The translations under genes and the position numbers were made by a program. Source: Lachnospiraceae bacterium (GTDB lineage Bacteria > Bacillota > Clostridia > Lachnospirales > Lachnospiraceae). From it: a DNA stretch of 13,642 nucleotides. Below the pieces are notes generated by a model that saw nothing but the letters and a program-made list of their open reading frames with translations, did not search any database and had not been told where the DNA came from. Below are positions 5,872 through 13,502 of the stretch, piece by piece (the first letter of the stretch is position 1; each line of letters begins with the position of its first letter). The stretch lies in assembly GCA_900763175.1 (NCBI GenBank), contig CAAFJI010000092.1, forward strand, positions 1 to 13,642, written 5' to 3'.

Positions 5872-7776
5872 TTGAAAAATCTGGAAACGATCTGGAGCGA
5901 AGCTGCCGCACAGGGCAGCACCTTGAAAGAATATCCAAGACCTGCCATGGTCCGCAGCCGCTGGATCAATTTAAATGGAATGTGGGATTATCTGATCACA
6001 GACAGCCGCATTTTACCCTGGCAGTTTTATGAGAACGACTATTTCCCCTATGATGGGCAGATTTTGGTGCCCTTTTCTCCGGAGGCTCCTCTGTCTCAGG
6101 TAAACCGGCAGCTTCTGCCTGATGAAACTCTGTGGTATTCCCGCACCATCCAGCTTCCTGATGACTGCTTTTCCAGAGGGCATATGCGGCTTCTTCTTCA
6201 TTTCGGAGCGGTTGACCAGATTTGCAGCGTCTATATAGGAGGGAAATTTGCAGGCTATCACAAGGGTGGCTATTTTCCTTTTACCATTGACATTACGGAT
6301 TTCGTGGATGAGGATCTGGTTATCCCCATTCTTATCGGTGTTCACGATTTCAGTGACACCTCCTACCATGCGAGAGGCAAGCAGCAGCTGAAGTCCGGCG
6401 GGATGTTTTATACTGCCCAGAGCGGGATCTGGCAGACTGTGTGGATGGAGATCGTGCCGGACTCCTATATCCGTGATATCCGCACCACACCAGACCTGGA
6501 TCATGACAGGGTCCGCATCCGTGTAAATGTAGCTTCTTCTGCCATCACAGGAGAGGCTGCGGAGAAGGTAACATCCCCCCGGGAAACAGCTTCTTCCCGG
6601 ATTTCCTGTACCATCTACGAGCCTGTATATCTTGATGAAGATGGTGTCAGCCAGGAGCTTTGCCAAAATGCCATTGTAAGTGGCCTCCTCCTTCCCGGCA
6701 AGGAAGCTTCCCTCTCCATCCCGGAAGAAGCCAGAGCATACTGGACGCCGGAGACGCCTTGGCTTTATCCTGTTTCCCTGAAATATGGCTCTGACTGTGT
6801 TTTCACCTATTTCGCCCTGCGAAAATGCGATGTCCAGAAGGACAAAGAGGGAACACTGCGGTTTTTCCTGAACAACAGACCTTATTTCCAGACAGGCGTC
6901 CTGGATCAGGGCTACTGGCCGGATGGTCTTTATACTGCTCCTGATGATGCCGCTTTCCTCCATGACATCCGTACCATGAAGGATCTTGGCTTTAATATGC
7001 TGCGAAAGCATGGCAAGATCGAGGCTGACCGCTGGTATTTCCACTGCGACCGGCTGGGAATGCTGGTGTGGCAGGATATGCCAAATGGAGGCTCTGATTA
7101 CCGGCACTGGTTTGTGACCTACCTGGCCACTTTGCTGAACTGGATGCGGATTCCGGTGAAGGATACCCACAGGCGCCTGCTTTCCCGCACTGACCATGCG
7201 GGCAGGCAGGAATACATAGATGACCTCCGCCAGATGGTAAAAGCCCTGTACAATCACCCTTGTATTGTTACCTGGGTTCCCTTTAATGAGGGCTGGGGAC
7301 AATTTGACACCAGAAGGATCACAGGACTGCTGCATAAGCTGGACCCTTCCCGCCTGGTTGATTCTGCCAGCGGATGGTTCGATCAGGGCTGCGGGGATGT
7401 CAACAGCCTCCACTACTATTTCCTTGGCCTTCCAAGACCGAAGTCCAGCCGTGTTCTTGCCATCTCTGAGTTCGGCGGCTATTCTCTTCCTCTTGAAGAG
7501 CACAGCGCCTGCAAAAATGTTTACGGATACCGGAAGTTCACCTCCAGCCAGGAGCTTAGCGAGGGCTACTCTGCTCTCATGGAGAAGACCATTTTCCCTT
7601 CTGTAAAGGATGGTTTTTCTGCCACTGTGTATACCCAGCTTTCGGATATTGAGGAGGAGGTAAACGGCCTTCTCACCTATGACAGGAAAAGGACCAAGCT
7701 GAATCCCCTGGTTGTCCAGAAATGGAATGCCAAGCTGAAAAACAGCCTGAACAGGCCGGCAGAAAATAAACAATGA
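5872..7776 (+). CDS. Glycoside hydrolase family 2 beta-glycosidase
   Basis: This 634-residue protein has the GH2 layout: N-terminal beta-sandwich sugar-binding domain (about 30-195, LNGMWDYLI, WYSRTIQLP, FGAVDQICSVYIGG, SGIWQTVWMEIVP), an Ig-like domain (about 200-320), and a TIM barrel (about 330-625). The acid/base Glu473 sits in PFNEGWGQFD and the probable nucleophile Glu533 in ISEFGGYS. RKHGKIEADRWYFHCDRLGMLVWQDMPNGG is a family-typical barrel segment. There is no signal peptide, so it is probably cytoplasmic and acts on imported oligosaccharides. Substrate (galactoside, glucuronide, mannoside or other) cannot be fixed from sequence. The TTG start is chosen for its strong ribosome binding site. 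The gene appears monocistronic, with its own promoter and a terminator a few bases after the stop. The mutarotase gene at the left edge hints at sugar metabolism but is not linked to it. Confidence 0.9.
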   Translation: MKNLETIWSEAAAQGSTLKEYPRPAMVRSRWINLNGMWDYLITDSRILPWQFYENDYFPYDGQILVPFSPEAPLSQVNRQLLPDETLWYSRTIQLPDDCFSRGHMRLLLHFGAVDQICSVYIGGKFAGYHKGGYFPFTIDITDFVDEDLVIPILIGVHDFSDTSYHARGKQQLKSGGMFYTAQSGIWQTVWMEIVPDSYIRDIRTTPDLDHDRVRIRVNVASSAITGEAAEKVTSPRETASSRISCTIYEPVYLDEDGVSQELCQNAIVSGLLLPGKEASLSIPEEARAYWTPETPWLYPVSLKYGSDCVFTYFALRKCDVQKDKEGTLRFFLNNRPYFQTGVLDQGYWPDGLYTAPDDAAFLHDIRTMKDLGFNMLRKHGKIEADRWYFHCDRLGMLVWQDMPNGGSDYRHWFVTYLATLLNWMRIPVKDTHRRLLSRTDHAGRQEYIDDLRQMVKALYNHPCIVTWVPFNEGWGQFDTRRITGLLHKLDPSRLVDSASGWFDQGCGDVNSLHYYFLGLPRPKSSRVLAISEFGGYSLPLEEHSACKNVYGYRKFTSSQELSEGYSALMEKTIFPSVKDGFSATVYTQLSDIEEEVNGLLTYDRKRTKLNPLVVQKWNAKLKNSLNRPAENKQ

Positions 7777-7779
7777 AAA

Positions 7780-7822
7780 AAGAAAGCGCAGAACCTGCAA
7801 AAACAGGTAGCTGCGCTTTCTT
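7780..7822. terminator. Bidirectional terminator between the GH2 and secreted-protein genes
   Basis: A 12-bp stem (7780-7791 with 7811-7822, aagaaagcgcag/ctgcgctttctt) continues after a small internal loop into 5 bp (7793-7797/7804-7808). Read on the minus strand it is followed by six T residues (7781-7776), making a strong terminator for the secreted-protein gene. On the plus strand it starts 4 nt after the GH2 stop and is followed only by tctatata, so it is weaker there. Confidence 0.85.
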
Positions 7823-7882
7823 CTATATAGGGCACTTGCGATTTAAGATAACTGCAATCCTATCTCCTTTGCCTTTGCAAAA

Positions 7883-8494
7883 TCATTCTGCGTCTGCTGC
7901 CTCTGCATCAGCTGCGTTTTCCGGATTCTCGGAGGTTCTGCAAAGAGAAACAAATAAAGTGGCTGCGATTGGCTGAATCTCCTCACCCTTCGGTCCGATC
8001 TGAACATTGTATACATATCCCTGATCGTCCAGGAACATAATTCCATATGTAGCATCTGTCTCATAGGAAACTACAACAAGATCATTGACCTTACCAGGCT
8101 CTACATCTGTATAACCAGCATCTGTCAGCTCTGCTACGATAGAGTCTACGTCATAATCTTTGTCCTCTACTTCGTTAGCAGTTACAACCATGTTTACTCC
8201 GGAATCATCCGGGCTCATTGCCTGGAATACAACTCCATTTTCCTGATCCTCTTCAGAAGTCTCAAGAACATTCCAGTCACTTGGAATATAAAGGTCAAAA
8301 CCAGCCTCAAAAGATACCCATGTACCCTCATAGGCCGGCTCATCCAGCATATCCCATGTAAGCTCTGTCATTTCGCCAGCATCTGCCTCTGTAGTCTCTT
8401 CAGCAGCATCTGCCTCTGCCCATACAGGAAGTGCAGAACCTGTGATCATTGCTGCGGTGCATAACATAGCCATAAGTTTCTTCCAGTTTTTCAT
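7883..8494 (-). CDS. Small secreted acidic protein of unknown function
   Basis: This 203-residue protein has a classic signal peptide: MKNWKK, then a hydrophobic core (LMAMLCTAAMITGSALPV), with probable cleavage after Ala26 (VWA|EAD). No lipobox is seen. An acidic linker (27-55) leads to one compact domain (about 57-188) rich in beta strands: WVSFEAGFDLYIPSDW, VVFQAMSPD, NMVVTANEV, VSYETDATYGIMFLDDQGY. This order resembles the Mog1/PsbP/DcrB-like fold, but that is only an impression. The tail is AADAEAADAE. The ATG at 8494 is chosen because GTGAGGT lies 7 nt upstream and the signal peptide begins exactly there; the frame runs on upstream into the palindrome at 8533-8627. It is divergent from the LytTR regulator gene and could be its target, but no direct evidence is visible. 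I do not recognise the family. Confidence 0.8.
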   Translation of the reverse strand: MKNWKKLMAMLCTAAMITGSALPVWAEADAAEETTEADAGEMTELTWDMLDEPAYEGTWVSFEAGFDLYIPSDWNVLETSEEDQENGVVFQAMSPDDSGVNMVVTANEVEDKDYDVDSIVAELTDAGYTDVEPGKVNDLVVVSYETDATYGIMFLDDQGYVYNVQIGPKGEEIQPIAATLFVSLCRTSENPENAADAEAADAE

Positions 8495-8526
8495 ATTTTC
8501 TACCTCACTTTTTTCTATTTTGTGGT

Positions 8527-8555
8527 ATGATACTAGTGCAGTGAAAATTAAGTAA
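8527..8555 (-). promoter_or_regulatory. Weak candidate promoter of the secreted-protein gene
   Basis: On the minus strand, TTACTT (8550-8555), 17 nt and TATCAT (8527-8532) lie just upstream of the gene, overlapping the left arm of the palindrome. An alternative is TTGACA (8591-8596) with GATAAG 17 nt later, inside the palindrome. Neither is strong. Confidence 0.3.
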
Positions 8556-8627
8556 CCACTATGTTGACTTATCTGATTTTTCATATCCTGTGTCAATATA
8601 GCAGCTATTTAATTTCCGCTGTACCAG
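8533..8627. repeat. 95-bp imperfect palindrome with 36-bp arms
   Basis: Positions 8533-8568 pair with 8592-8627 without any bulge (i + j = 17160 throughout). As plus-strand RNA the arms give 27 Watson-Crick pairs, 4 G-U pairs and 5 A/C mismatches, around a 23-nt loop. All nine departures from a perfect palindrome are transitions. It lies between the divergent secreted-protein and response-regulator genes, in an otherwise gene-free 257-bp gap (8495-8751). The remaining gap sequence (8628-8737) is AT-rich with a second tctgattttt copy (about 8664-8673) but no other clear element. Confidence 0.75.
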
Positions 8628-8737
8628 AGGACGTTTCATCCCGACCACCTTGCAATCACTATATCTGATTTTTTATCCAAAAGCAATACACATGGGATGA
8701 GATGACACTTTTAGTGATATTTTGAAGTCATTTTTAT

Positions 8738-8743
8738 GGAGGA
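8738..8743 (+). promoter_or_regulatory. Ribosome binding site fixing the response-regulator start
   Basis: GGAGGA ends 8 nt before TTG at 8752. The upstream in-frame TTG at 8722 has no such site, and its extra ten residues precede the normal receiver-domain start (NIAVIDD). Confidence 0.8.
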
Positions 8744-8751
8744 CACCGATA

Positions 8752-9462
8752 TTGAATATTGCAGTTATAGACGACGTACCACAGGATCTTCATACTATCG
8801 AAAATGCCCTTTGCAGCTATTACCAGGAACGGCAGATGGATACCCATATTTTCCCTTTTTCCGGCTCTGATGCCTTTTGGAAGGATTATTCCGTAGGAAA
8901 ATACGATCTTATTTTCCTGGATATTTACATTGACCAGATTACAGGAATGGACATTGCCTCCAGATTACGGGAGCTTGGAGATTCCAGCGCCCTTATTTTC
9001 GTTACCAGCAGTGACTCCTTTGCAGTTGCCAGCTACGATGTCCAGGCTGCCTACTACCTTCTGAAGCCCCTTGATCCAGCCAGGCTCCGCAAGGCACTGG
9101 ACTCCATCGAAATAAAAAACGCACAGGATGTCCGGTACATTGAGGTAATCTGTGACCGTACTCCTGTGCGTGTTCCGGTAAAAACCATCCTTTATGCAGA
9201 CACCTTTCACAATGCCGTTCAGCTTCATACGGATGCAGGGGTTCTGCGTACCTATCTCACCTTCCAGAAATTTGAAGAACTGATTCGGGATCTTCCCTGC
9301 TTCCTCTCCTGCTACAGGGGCTGTCTGGTCAATATGGACCGCATTAGCCAGACCACTGAAGATGGCTTTCTCCTGGACAATCAGGAGCTTGTCCAGATCC
9401 GCAAGCGAGGAGCCAACGGAATCAAAAAGGCCTATCTGAACTATCTGTTTTCAGAGGGATGA
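8752..9462 (+). CDS. LytTR-family response regulator
   Basis: This 236-residue protein has a receiver domain (1-120) with acidic pair Asp7/Asp8, phosphoacceptor Asp57 in LIFLDIYID, Thr84 (FVTSSD) and Lys104 (LLKPLD), followed by a LytTR DNA-binding domain (about 127-232: RYIEVICDRTPVRVP, ILYADTFHNAVQLHT, FLSCYRGCLVNMDRI, VQIRKRG). This is the AgrA/VirR type, which binds promoter direct repeats after phosphorylation. The TTG start is set by its ribosome binding site. Length and key residues are normal, so it should be active. It converges on the adjacent kinase gene and overlaps its 3' end by 41 bp; they are the obvious cognate pair because AgrC-type kinases work with LytTR regulators. The promoter is unclear: TTGACT at 8564 lacks a well-spaced -10. 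Confidence 0.92.
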   Translation: MNIAVIDDVPQDLHTIENALCSYYQERQMDTHIFPFSGSDAFWKDYSVGKYDLIFLDIYIDQITGMDIASRLRELGDSSALIFVTSSDSFAVASYDVQAAYYLLKPLDPARLRKALDSIEIKNAQDVRYIEVICDRTPVRVPVKTILYADTFHNAVQLHTDAGVLRTYLTFQKFEELIRDLPCFLSCYRGCLVNMDRISQTTEDGFLLDNQELVQIRKRGANGIKKAYLNYLFSEG

Positions 9463-11362
9463 AGACATTTGCCTGGAATACATGGCCTTCCACAGAAAAA
9501 TCTGCATAACCTCCGTACTTTTCTGCTGTTTTGCAGACGGAGGCGGTTCCGATTCCTCTCCCACTGTGGCTGGTTGAATAAAAAGTATCTCCGCTTTTTC
9601 TCACTTCGCCCCCAAACGTATTCTCAACATTGATAAGAAGCTTTCCTTTTTTCACCTTGCAGACACAATTCACATACCGTGCCTTGCTTTCTCTGTCTTC
9701 CGCTACTGCATTCACTGCATTTTCCAAAAGATTTCCGAGAATACGGCACATATCCAGATCTGAAATCCCTGTTTTCTCCGGCACCTCCACAGTGTGCAGG
9801 AACCTTGCCCGGCACTGCTTCAGTTGTTCTGCATAATAGTGGAGAATGGCATCTACAGACATATTCCTGGTATAGCAGACAGGAGCCTGCATTTTTTCTG
9901 TACTCTCCCTGGCAAACTGATGAAAATATTCCTGCAGCTGGTCATAATGTTTTTCTTCCAGAAGCATAGACGCCGTTCTGATGTACTGACGCATATCGTG
10001 TCTGGTCCTGCCAGCTTCCTCCAGGGCCTCTGTCATTTTCTCATAATGCTCCTTCTGCATCATAAGACGAAGCTCCATCTGCCTGGTTTGCTCCTCATAA
10101 AGAAGGCGCATACGATATCCTTCCGTCAGCTCCTGCCACAGCATCATTCCAAAAACAGCCGACAGAAAGATTCCGCCCCATTCCGGAAACCAGCCTCCAA
10201 AAACAGGATCGTACAAAGGCCATATCCGGTCTGCCATCAAAGAAGAGGCGTAAACCGCAGTTCCCACCAAAAGAAGCTTTCCCCGCAGCCTTCCTGCAGC
10301 AAAAAACGCAAGCACCACCAGACAGCTTGCAGTAAACCATTTCAAAAGCTCCGTCGCTTCTGAGATTCCGTAGGCAAGCCTGGGTGTCTCCATTCCTCCG
10401 GCAAAAATACCGGCTATGGCAGCCAGGATTCCCGCTGCCGCTGTAAATAAGGCGGCCCATTTCACCCACCTATATACTCTTCCTGTCACTTCGTCTGCCA
10501 AAAGCAGCATCATGGGAAACATCATCAGGTAAAACAGCATTTCCAAACCGTACCAGGGCTGTACGGTCAGAGGAACGTAGATATGCAAAAGAGGATAACA
10601 GGTGTAGCCCAGGACGCAGATGCACACTCCTGCAAACAGGGCATTTGCCCTGGTTCCTGTCCTCCGAAAGGTCCAGATAGAAAAAAGCAGCACCAGACTC
10701 ACAAGGGTAAACACTGCGGAATCGATAAATAAAGGAATTCCCCTTATGGTATTTACTTTCAAAGGATTTCCAAAGGCTGGAATATATGGCATTCCAGGAG
10801 AGGCAGAATTCTTATCCGTCACTGCGATCAGGATCTCCACCTCTTTCATCCCTTTAAAGGTGAACATCCGGTTCTGGATCTGTTCCTTGTAATGAGCAGG
10901 ATCCGGATTGCCCACCTGGGCCTCCAGGCTTCCGTTTATATAGAGATTATATGCAGAAAAAATCTCCGGCAGATACAGGCCATAGGTATGCTCCTCCTTT
11001 GGGAGCATTATTTTCAATCTGTAGGTACCGCTTCCATAGGGAGAGCCTTCATGGTCATCCAGCTCCATTCCTCCATACTCTCCAATAGAAAGGTAGCGAA
11101 GATAATAGTTTTCCGGATCATCCTCCGGAGTCAGCAGCACTCTGGGATAATACTCCCACTCCCTTGACAGATAATAGACCGGAAGAGAATCATAATCTCC
11201 ATTTATATATAAAATTCCATGTATTGCCTTTTCTTCTTTTGCAGTATATTTATTATTAAAATAATATAGCAAATAGAAAAATGTAAGAGTTACTATCATA
11301 GTCAGGAGAAAAATCCCCCACATTTTTTTCCAGTTTTTACTTGACTCTCTTTTCTCCTTCAC
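9422..11362 (-). CDS. 7TMR-DISM-like sensor histidine kinase, AgrC/GHKL type
   Basis: This 646-residue membrane kinase has one N-terminal transmembrane helix (about 15-35) and an extracellular beta-rich domain (about 45-205, including GTYRLKIMLPKEEHTYGLYLPE and YNLYINGS) resembling the 7TMR-DISM extracellular jelly roll. Seven predicted membrane helices (about 209-411) and a coiled coil (about 415-450) follow. The phosphoacceptor is His455 in RTRHDMRQYI. The ATPase has N-box ILGNLLENAVNAV (541-553) and glycine box GRGIGTASV (601-609). The short, spaced ATPase is the HATPase_c_5/AgrC class. The GTG at 11362 is preferred because AAAGGGGG lies 6 nt upstream; the open frame extends 27 codons further without a site. 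The start overlaps the surface-protein stop by 26 bp, indicating coupling. The last 13 codons overlap the regulator gene antisense. Ligand unknown. Confidence 0.9.
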   Translation of the reverse strand: MKEKRESSKNWKKMWGIFLLTMIVTLTFFYLLYYFNNKYTAKEEKAIHGILYINGDYDSLPVYYLSREWEYYPRVLLTPEDDPENYYLRYLSIGEYGGMELDDHEGSPYGSGTYRLKIMLPKEEHTYGLYLPEIFSAYNLYINGSLEAQVGNPDPAHYKEQIQNRMFTFKGMKEVEILIAVTDKNSASPGMPYIPAFGNPLKVNTIRGIPLFIDSAVFTLVSLVLLFSIWTFRRTGTRANALFAGVCICVLGYTCYPLLHIYVPLTVQPWYGLEMLFYLMMFPMMLLLADEVTGRVYRWVKWAALFTAAAGILAAIAGIFAGGMETPRLAYGISEATELLKWFTASCLVVLAFFAAGRLRGKLLLVGTAVYASSLMADRIWPLYDPVFGGWFPEWGGIFLSAVFGMMLWQELTEGYRMRLLYEEQTRQMELRLMMQKEHYEKMTEALEEAGRTRHDMRQYIRTASMLLEEKHYDQLQEYFHQFARESTEKMQAPVCYTRNMSVDAILHYYAEQLKQCRARFLHTVEVPEKTGISDLDMCRILGNLLENAVNAVAEDRESKARYVNCVCKVKKGKLLINVENTFGGEVRKSGDTFYSTSHSGRGIGTASVCKTAEKYGGYADFSVEGHVFQANVFIPLKTDSSDRPF

Positions 11363-13382
11363 TCCGTTCCCCCTTTCGGAGCTTCCTGCTGTGTCTTTGT
11401 GATACAAGAGGCACTCCTGCTGCCAGCAAAATAATTCCTCCAAGCAGAAGGGCTGTCATTTGATTTCGTTTCCTGTAGCTATCCTGAGAAGCATCTTCTT
11501 CGGGAGCACGGGTCCCAGGCTGTGTTTCCGGCTCTTTTTCCACGGCTTCTTCTTTTGTCTCCCCGGATTCCGCTTCTGTCTCCTCATCCAGGAAGGCCGT
11601 TTCCGTCTCTTTTATCTCGTAATCCCCTGTCTGATCTACCGGGATCACAGCTACCTTCTGGGTGTCCTGCAATGTCCCTTCATAAGAATTTCCGCTTTCA
11701 TCTTCCAAAGCCACCTCATAGGTACCGCTCTGGCTGTATGGAATCTCTATCGTGGAACCAGGAATGTCCGTTATCTCATTTCCGTTCTTATAAATATTAA
11801 AAGAAACCTCATTTTCCTTTTTGACGATTTCCACCCGGATCTCATCATCCGGCTTCACATTCCACTCCTTCACGGTTTCCACCGGAATTCGGATAAGAAT
11901 CCCCTCCTTCTCAAAGGGCAGTGTTTTCACCTTTGTTCCTATCATATCCATCAAACGGTTTCCTGTGATCACGGTGGCAAAATGGGTCACTTCCTCTGTC
12001 CCATTATCAATGTCCGGCAGGTCATTGCCATCTCTGTCCGCATAATTTCGCTCATACCACTGCTCATTTTTGATGAAATCCGTATCATAACGGAAGGCAT
12101 ATACCCCAGTGCTTCCCCCTGGATAGGACACGTAAAGTCCGTAGTCATGGTTCATCTGCAGAACATTTCTTTTCAGATACAGACCATTTCCTGTTATTTT
12201 TCCATATTTTTCATCCAGAAGCACCTCTTTTTCTCCATCCATCAGGTAAACCCGGAACTGCTCCAGCTCTTCTTTGGAAAAAGAGCTTAAAACCATTGGA
12301 AAAGAAAAACTGTTAATTCCAGACATATAGTAGGTCTGGATTTCCGGAGCATCTGCTCTTTGCACATTAATGTAGGCAACAGCCACCGGCAGAGTAAGTC
12401 CCTCCAAAAGACGATAGCCTTCTGGGGCCTGAAAGGTTCCGATTACCTTATATACTCCCGGTTTTCCCACATCTACTGCTGTGAAATCCCACTTAGAGGG
12501 CATTACCACAGAAGGATGAGCTGCTGTATCCTCATATTCCTCCTGGGTACTCCCCAGCATATGGAACGTCTCCTCCAGTTCCTCCTTTATCGGGGAAAGG
12601 TCCTGTCCCACTGCTACCGCATAGGCCATACACCGTTCCAGACTTTTTGATTTCAGATTTTCGCAGGACCGTATGGTATAGTCCCTGACCACAGTCTCTC
12701 CCACAATTCCCGGTGTATAGCTAAGTATGGCAAGTTCTCCATCTGTGCCATATCTGTATTTCAGATTTTTCGTTTTCCCACTGTCGTAAAGAACGGTCAA
12801 GGTATATGTTTTTCCCGGAAGCATGCTCTGACAGGAAAGATACATTCCATCTGTATCGCACAGTCCATATCCTTCTTCACTGGCATTTACCCAGGCTTCT
12901 CCTTCCTGCTGAATCCAGATTTCCATTGTATCCGGATCTCTCTGCGTAACCCACGGAAAATAGAACAGGCCTGCTGCGTGCATTCTGGAATAGACCTGTA
13001 TCTCCGGCTGTCCTGGATTTTGTACAGAAATCCCCACAGTCCATGTAGGAATCTCTGCCTCACTTCTATATCCCTCCGGAATAAGAACACTTCCTGTTAT
13101 CTGGTATGCTCCTGTTTTCTGAAGGTCAATCCTGGAATAATCCCAGCTCACAGGCAGAACAAGCTCTTCTCCACCCTGAGTATAGGCAGTACAAGTCAGG
13201 GCATCGTAAATCTCTCTTAATCCATCCAGGCTCTGTCCCCTTTCCACAGCACCTGCAGGTATATAATAGATTCTGGAAAAATCCCGGATGATTTTCCCCT
13301 CTGCCTGAACCTGCACACTTCCTCCCAGGAGCAGCATACAAACCACGGTGCACAGAATCAGGAGTTTTCTTTTTTTCTTCAT
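11337..13382 (-). CDS. Membrane-anchored surface protein with duplicated Ig-like modules
   Basis: The 681 residues begin with a signal peptide (MKKKRKLLILCTVVCMLLLGG, cleavage near VQA|EG at 27). Two tandem repeats of about 170-200 residues follow. Each has a bacterial Ig-like (Big_4-like) unit: VSWDYSRIDLQKTGAYQITG (78-97) matches KWDFTAVDVGKPGVYKVIGT (297-316). Each is followed by a second beta unit (PEIQVYSRMHAAGLFYFPW, 126-144; PEIQTYYMSGINSFSFPM, 346-363). A Ca-binding-like loop DRDGNDLPDIDNG is at 449-461, then another beta domain (about 485-590), an acidic stalk (591-630), a transmembrane helix (about 642-662) and a basic cytoplasmic tail. No LPxTG motif is seen. The start has GGGGGAG about 4 nt upstream. 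The 26-bp overlap with the kinase gene suggests a partner or co-sensor role; adhesin is an alternative. Confidence 0.85.
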   Translation of the reverse strand: MKKKRKLLILCTVVCMLLLGGSVQVQAEGKIIRDFSRIYYIPAGAVERGQSLDGLREIYDALTCTAYTQGGEELVLPVSWDYSRIDLQKTGAYQITGSVLIPEGYRSEAEIPTWTVGISVQNPGQPEIQVYSRMHAAGLFYFPWVTQRDPDTMEIWIQQEGEAWVNASEEGYGLCDTDGMYLSCQSMLPGKTYTLTVLYDSGKTKNLKYRYGTDGELAILSYTPGIVGETVVRDYTIRSCENLKSKSLERCMAYAVAVGQDLSPIKEELEETFHMLGSTQEEYEDTAAHPSVVMPSKWDFTAVDVGKPGVYKVIGTFQAPEGYRLLEGLTLPVAVAYINVQRADAPEIQTYYMSGINSFSFPMVLSSFSKEELEQFRVYLMDGEKEVLLDEKYGKITGNGLYLKRNVLQMNHDYGLYVSYPGGSTGVYAFRYDTDFIKNEQWYERNYADRDGNDLPDIDNGTEEVTHFATVITGNRLMDMIGTKVKTLPFEKEGILIRIPVETVKEWNVKPDDEIRVEIVKKENEVSFNIYKNGNEITDIPGSTIEIPYSQSGTYEVALEDESGNSYEGTLQDTQKVAVIPVDQTGDYEIKETETAFLDEETEAESGETKEEAVEKEPETQPGTRAPEEDASQDSYRKRNQMTALLLGGIILLAAGVPLVSQRHSRKLRKGERSEGEKRVK
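11369..11376 (-). promoter_or_regulatory. Ribosome binding site fixing the kinase GTG start
   Basis: AAAGGGGG on the minus strand lies 6 nt before GTG at 11362-11360, inside the last codons of the surface-protein gene. The next in-frame ATG, 13 codons later, has no comparable site. Confidence 0.65.
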
Positions 13383-13403
13383 CTGTCTCCCCCTTATGTT
13401 TCC

Positions 13404-13432
13404 AGAATATCGGATTTTTCTCTATAAAACAA
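13404..13432 (-). promoter_or_regulatory. Weak candidate promoter of the surface protein-kinase operon
   Basis: On the minus strand, TTGTTT (13427-13432), 17 nt and TATTCT (13404-13409) lie about 22 nt upstream of the start codon. This is close to the consensus spacing but has poor hexamers. No gene is seen in 13383-13642: this gap holds the promoter region and repeat elements. Confidence 0.3.
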
Positions 13433-13478
13433 GAAATCTGTGGCGAACCGCAGGTTTCCGTGAAAAGCAGCAGAGCCT

Positions 13479-13501
13479 AGAGCGTGCCCACAAAACGCTC
13501 T
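13479..13501. repeat. 23-bp solo pair of element ends
   Basis: agagcgt (13479-13485) and acgctct (13495-13501) form a perfect 7-bp inverted repeat around 9 nt. The two halves resemble the element's ends (agagcgtgtccc and the reverse of agagcgtgtttg) with nothing between them. It abuts copy 3 directly. It may be a deletion remnant. Confidence 0.5.
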
Positions 13502-13502
13502 G

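Noticed and set aside
6013..7800. A 595-codon open frame antisense to the GH2 gene
   Set aside because: It is unusually long, but the plus strand encodes a complete GH2 protein with catalytic glutamates and domain order, while the antisense product has no recognisable domain or ribosome binding site. It is a by-product of codon usage.
8495..8596. Extended start of the secreted protein, 34 residues upstream
   Set aside because: The extension is encoded by the palindrome and would bury the signal peptide. The ATG at 8494 has its own ribosome binding site.
11363..11443. Extended kinase start inside the surface-protein gene
   Set aside because: The extra 27 residues are the out-of-frame shadow of the surface-protein C-terminus. 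The GTG at 11362 has a good ribosome binding site.
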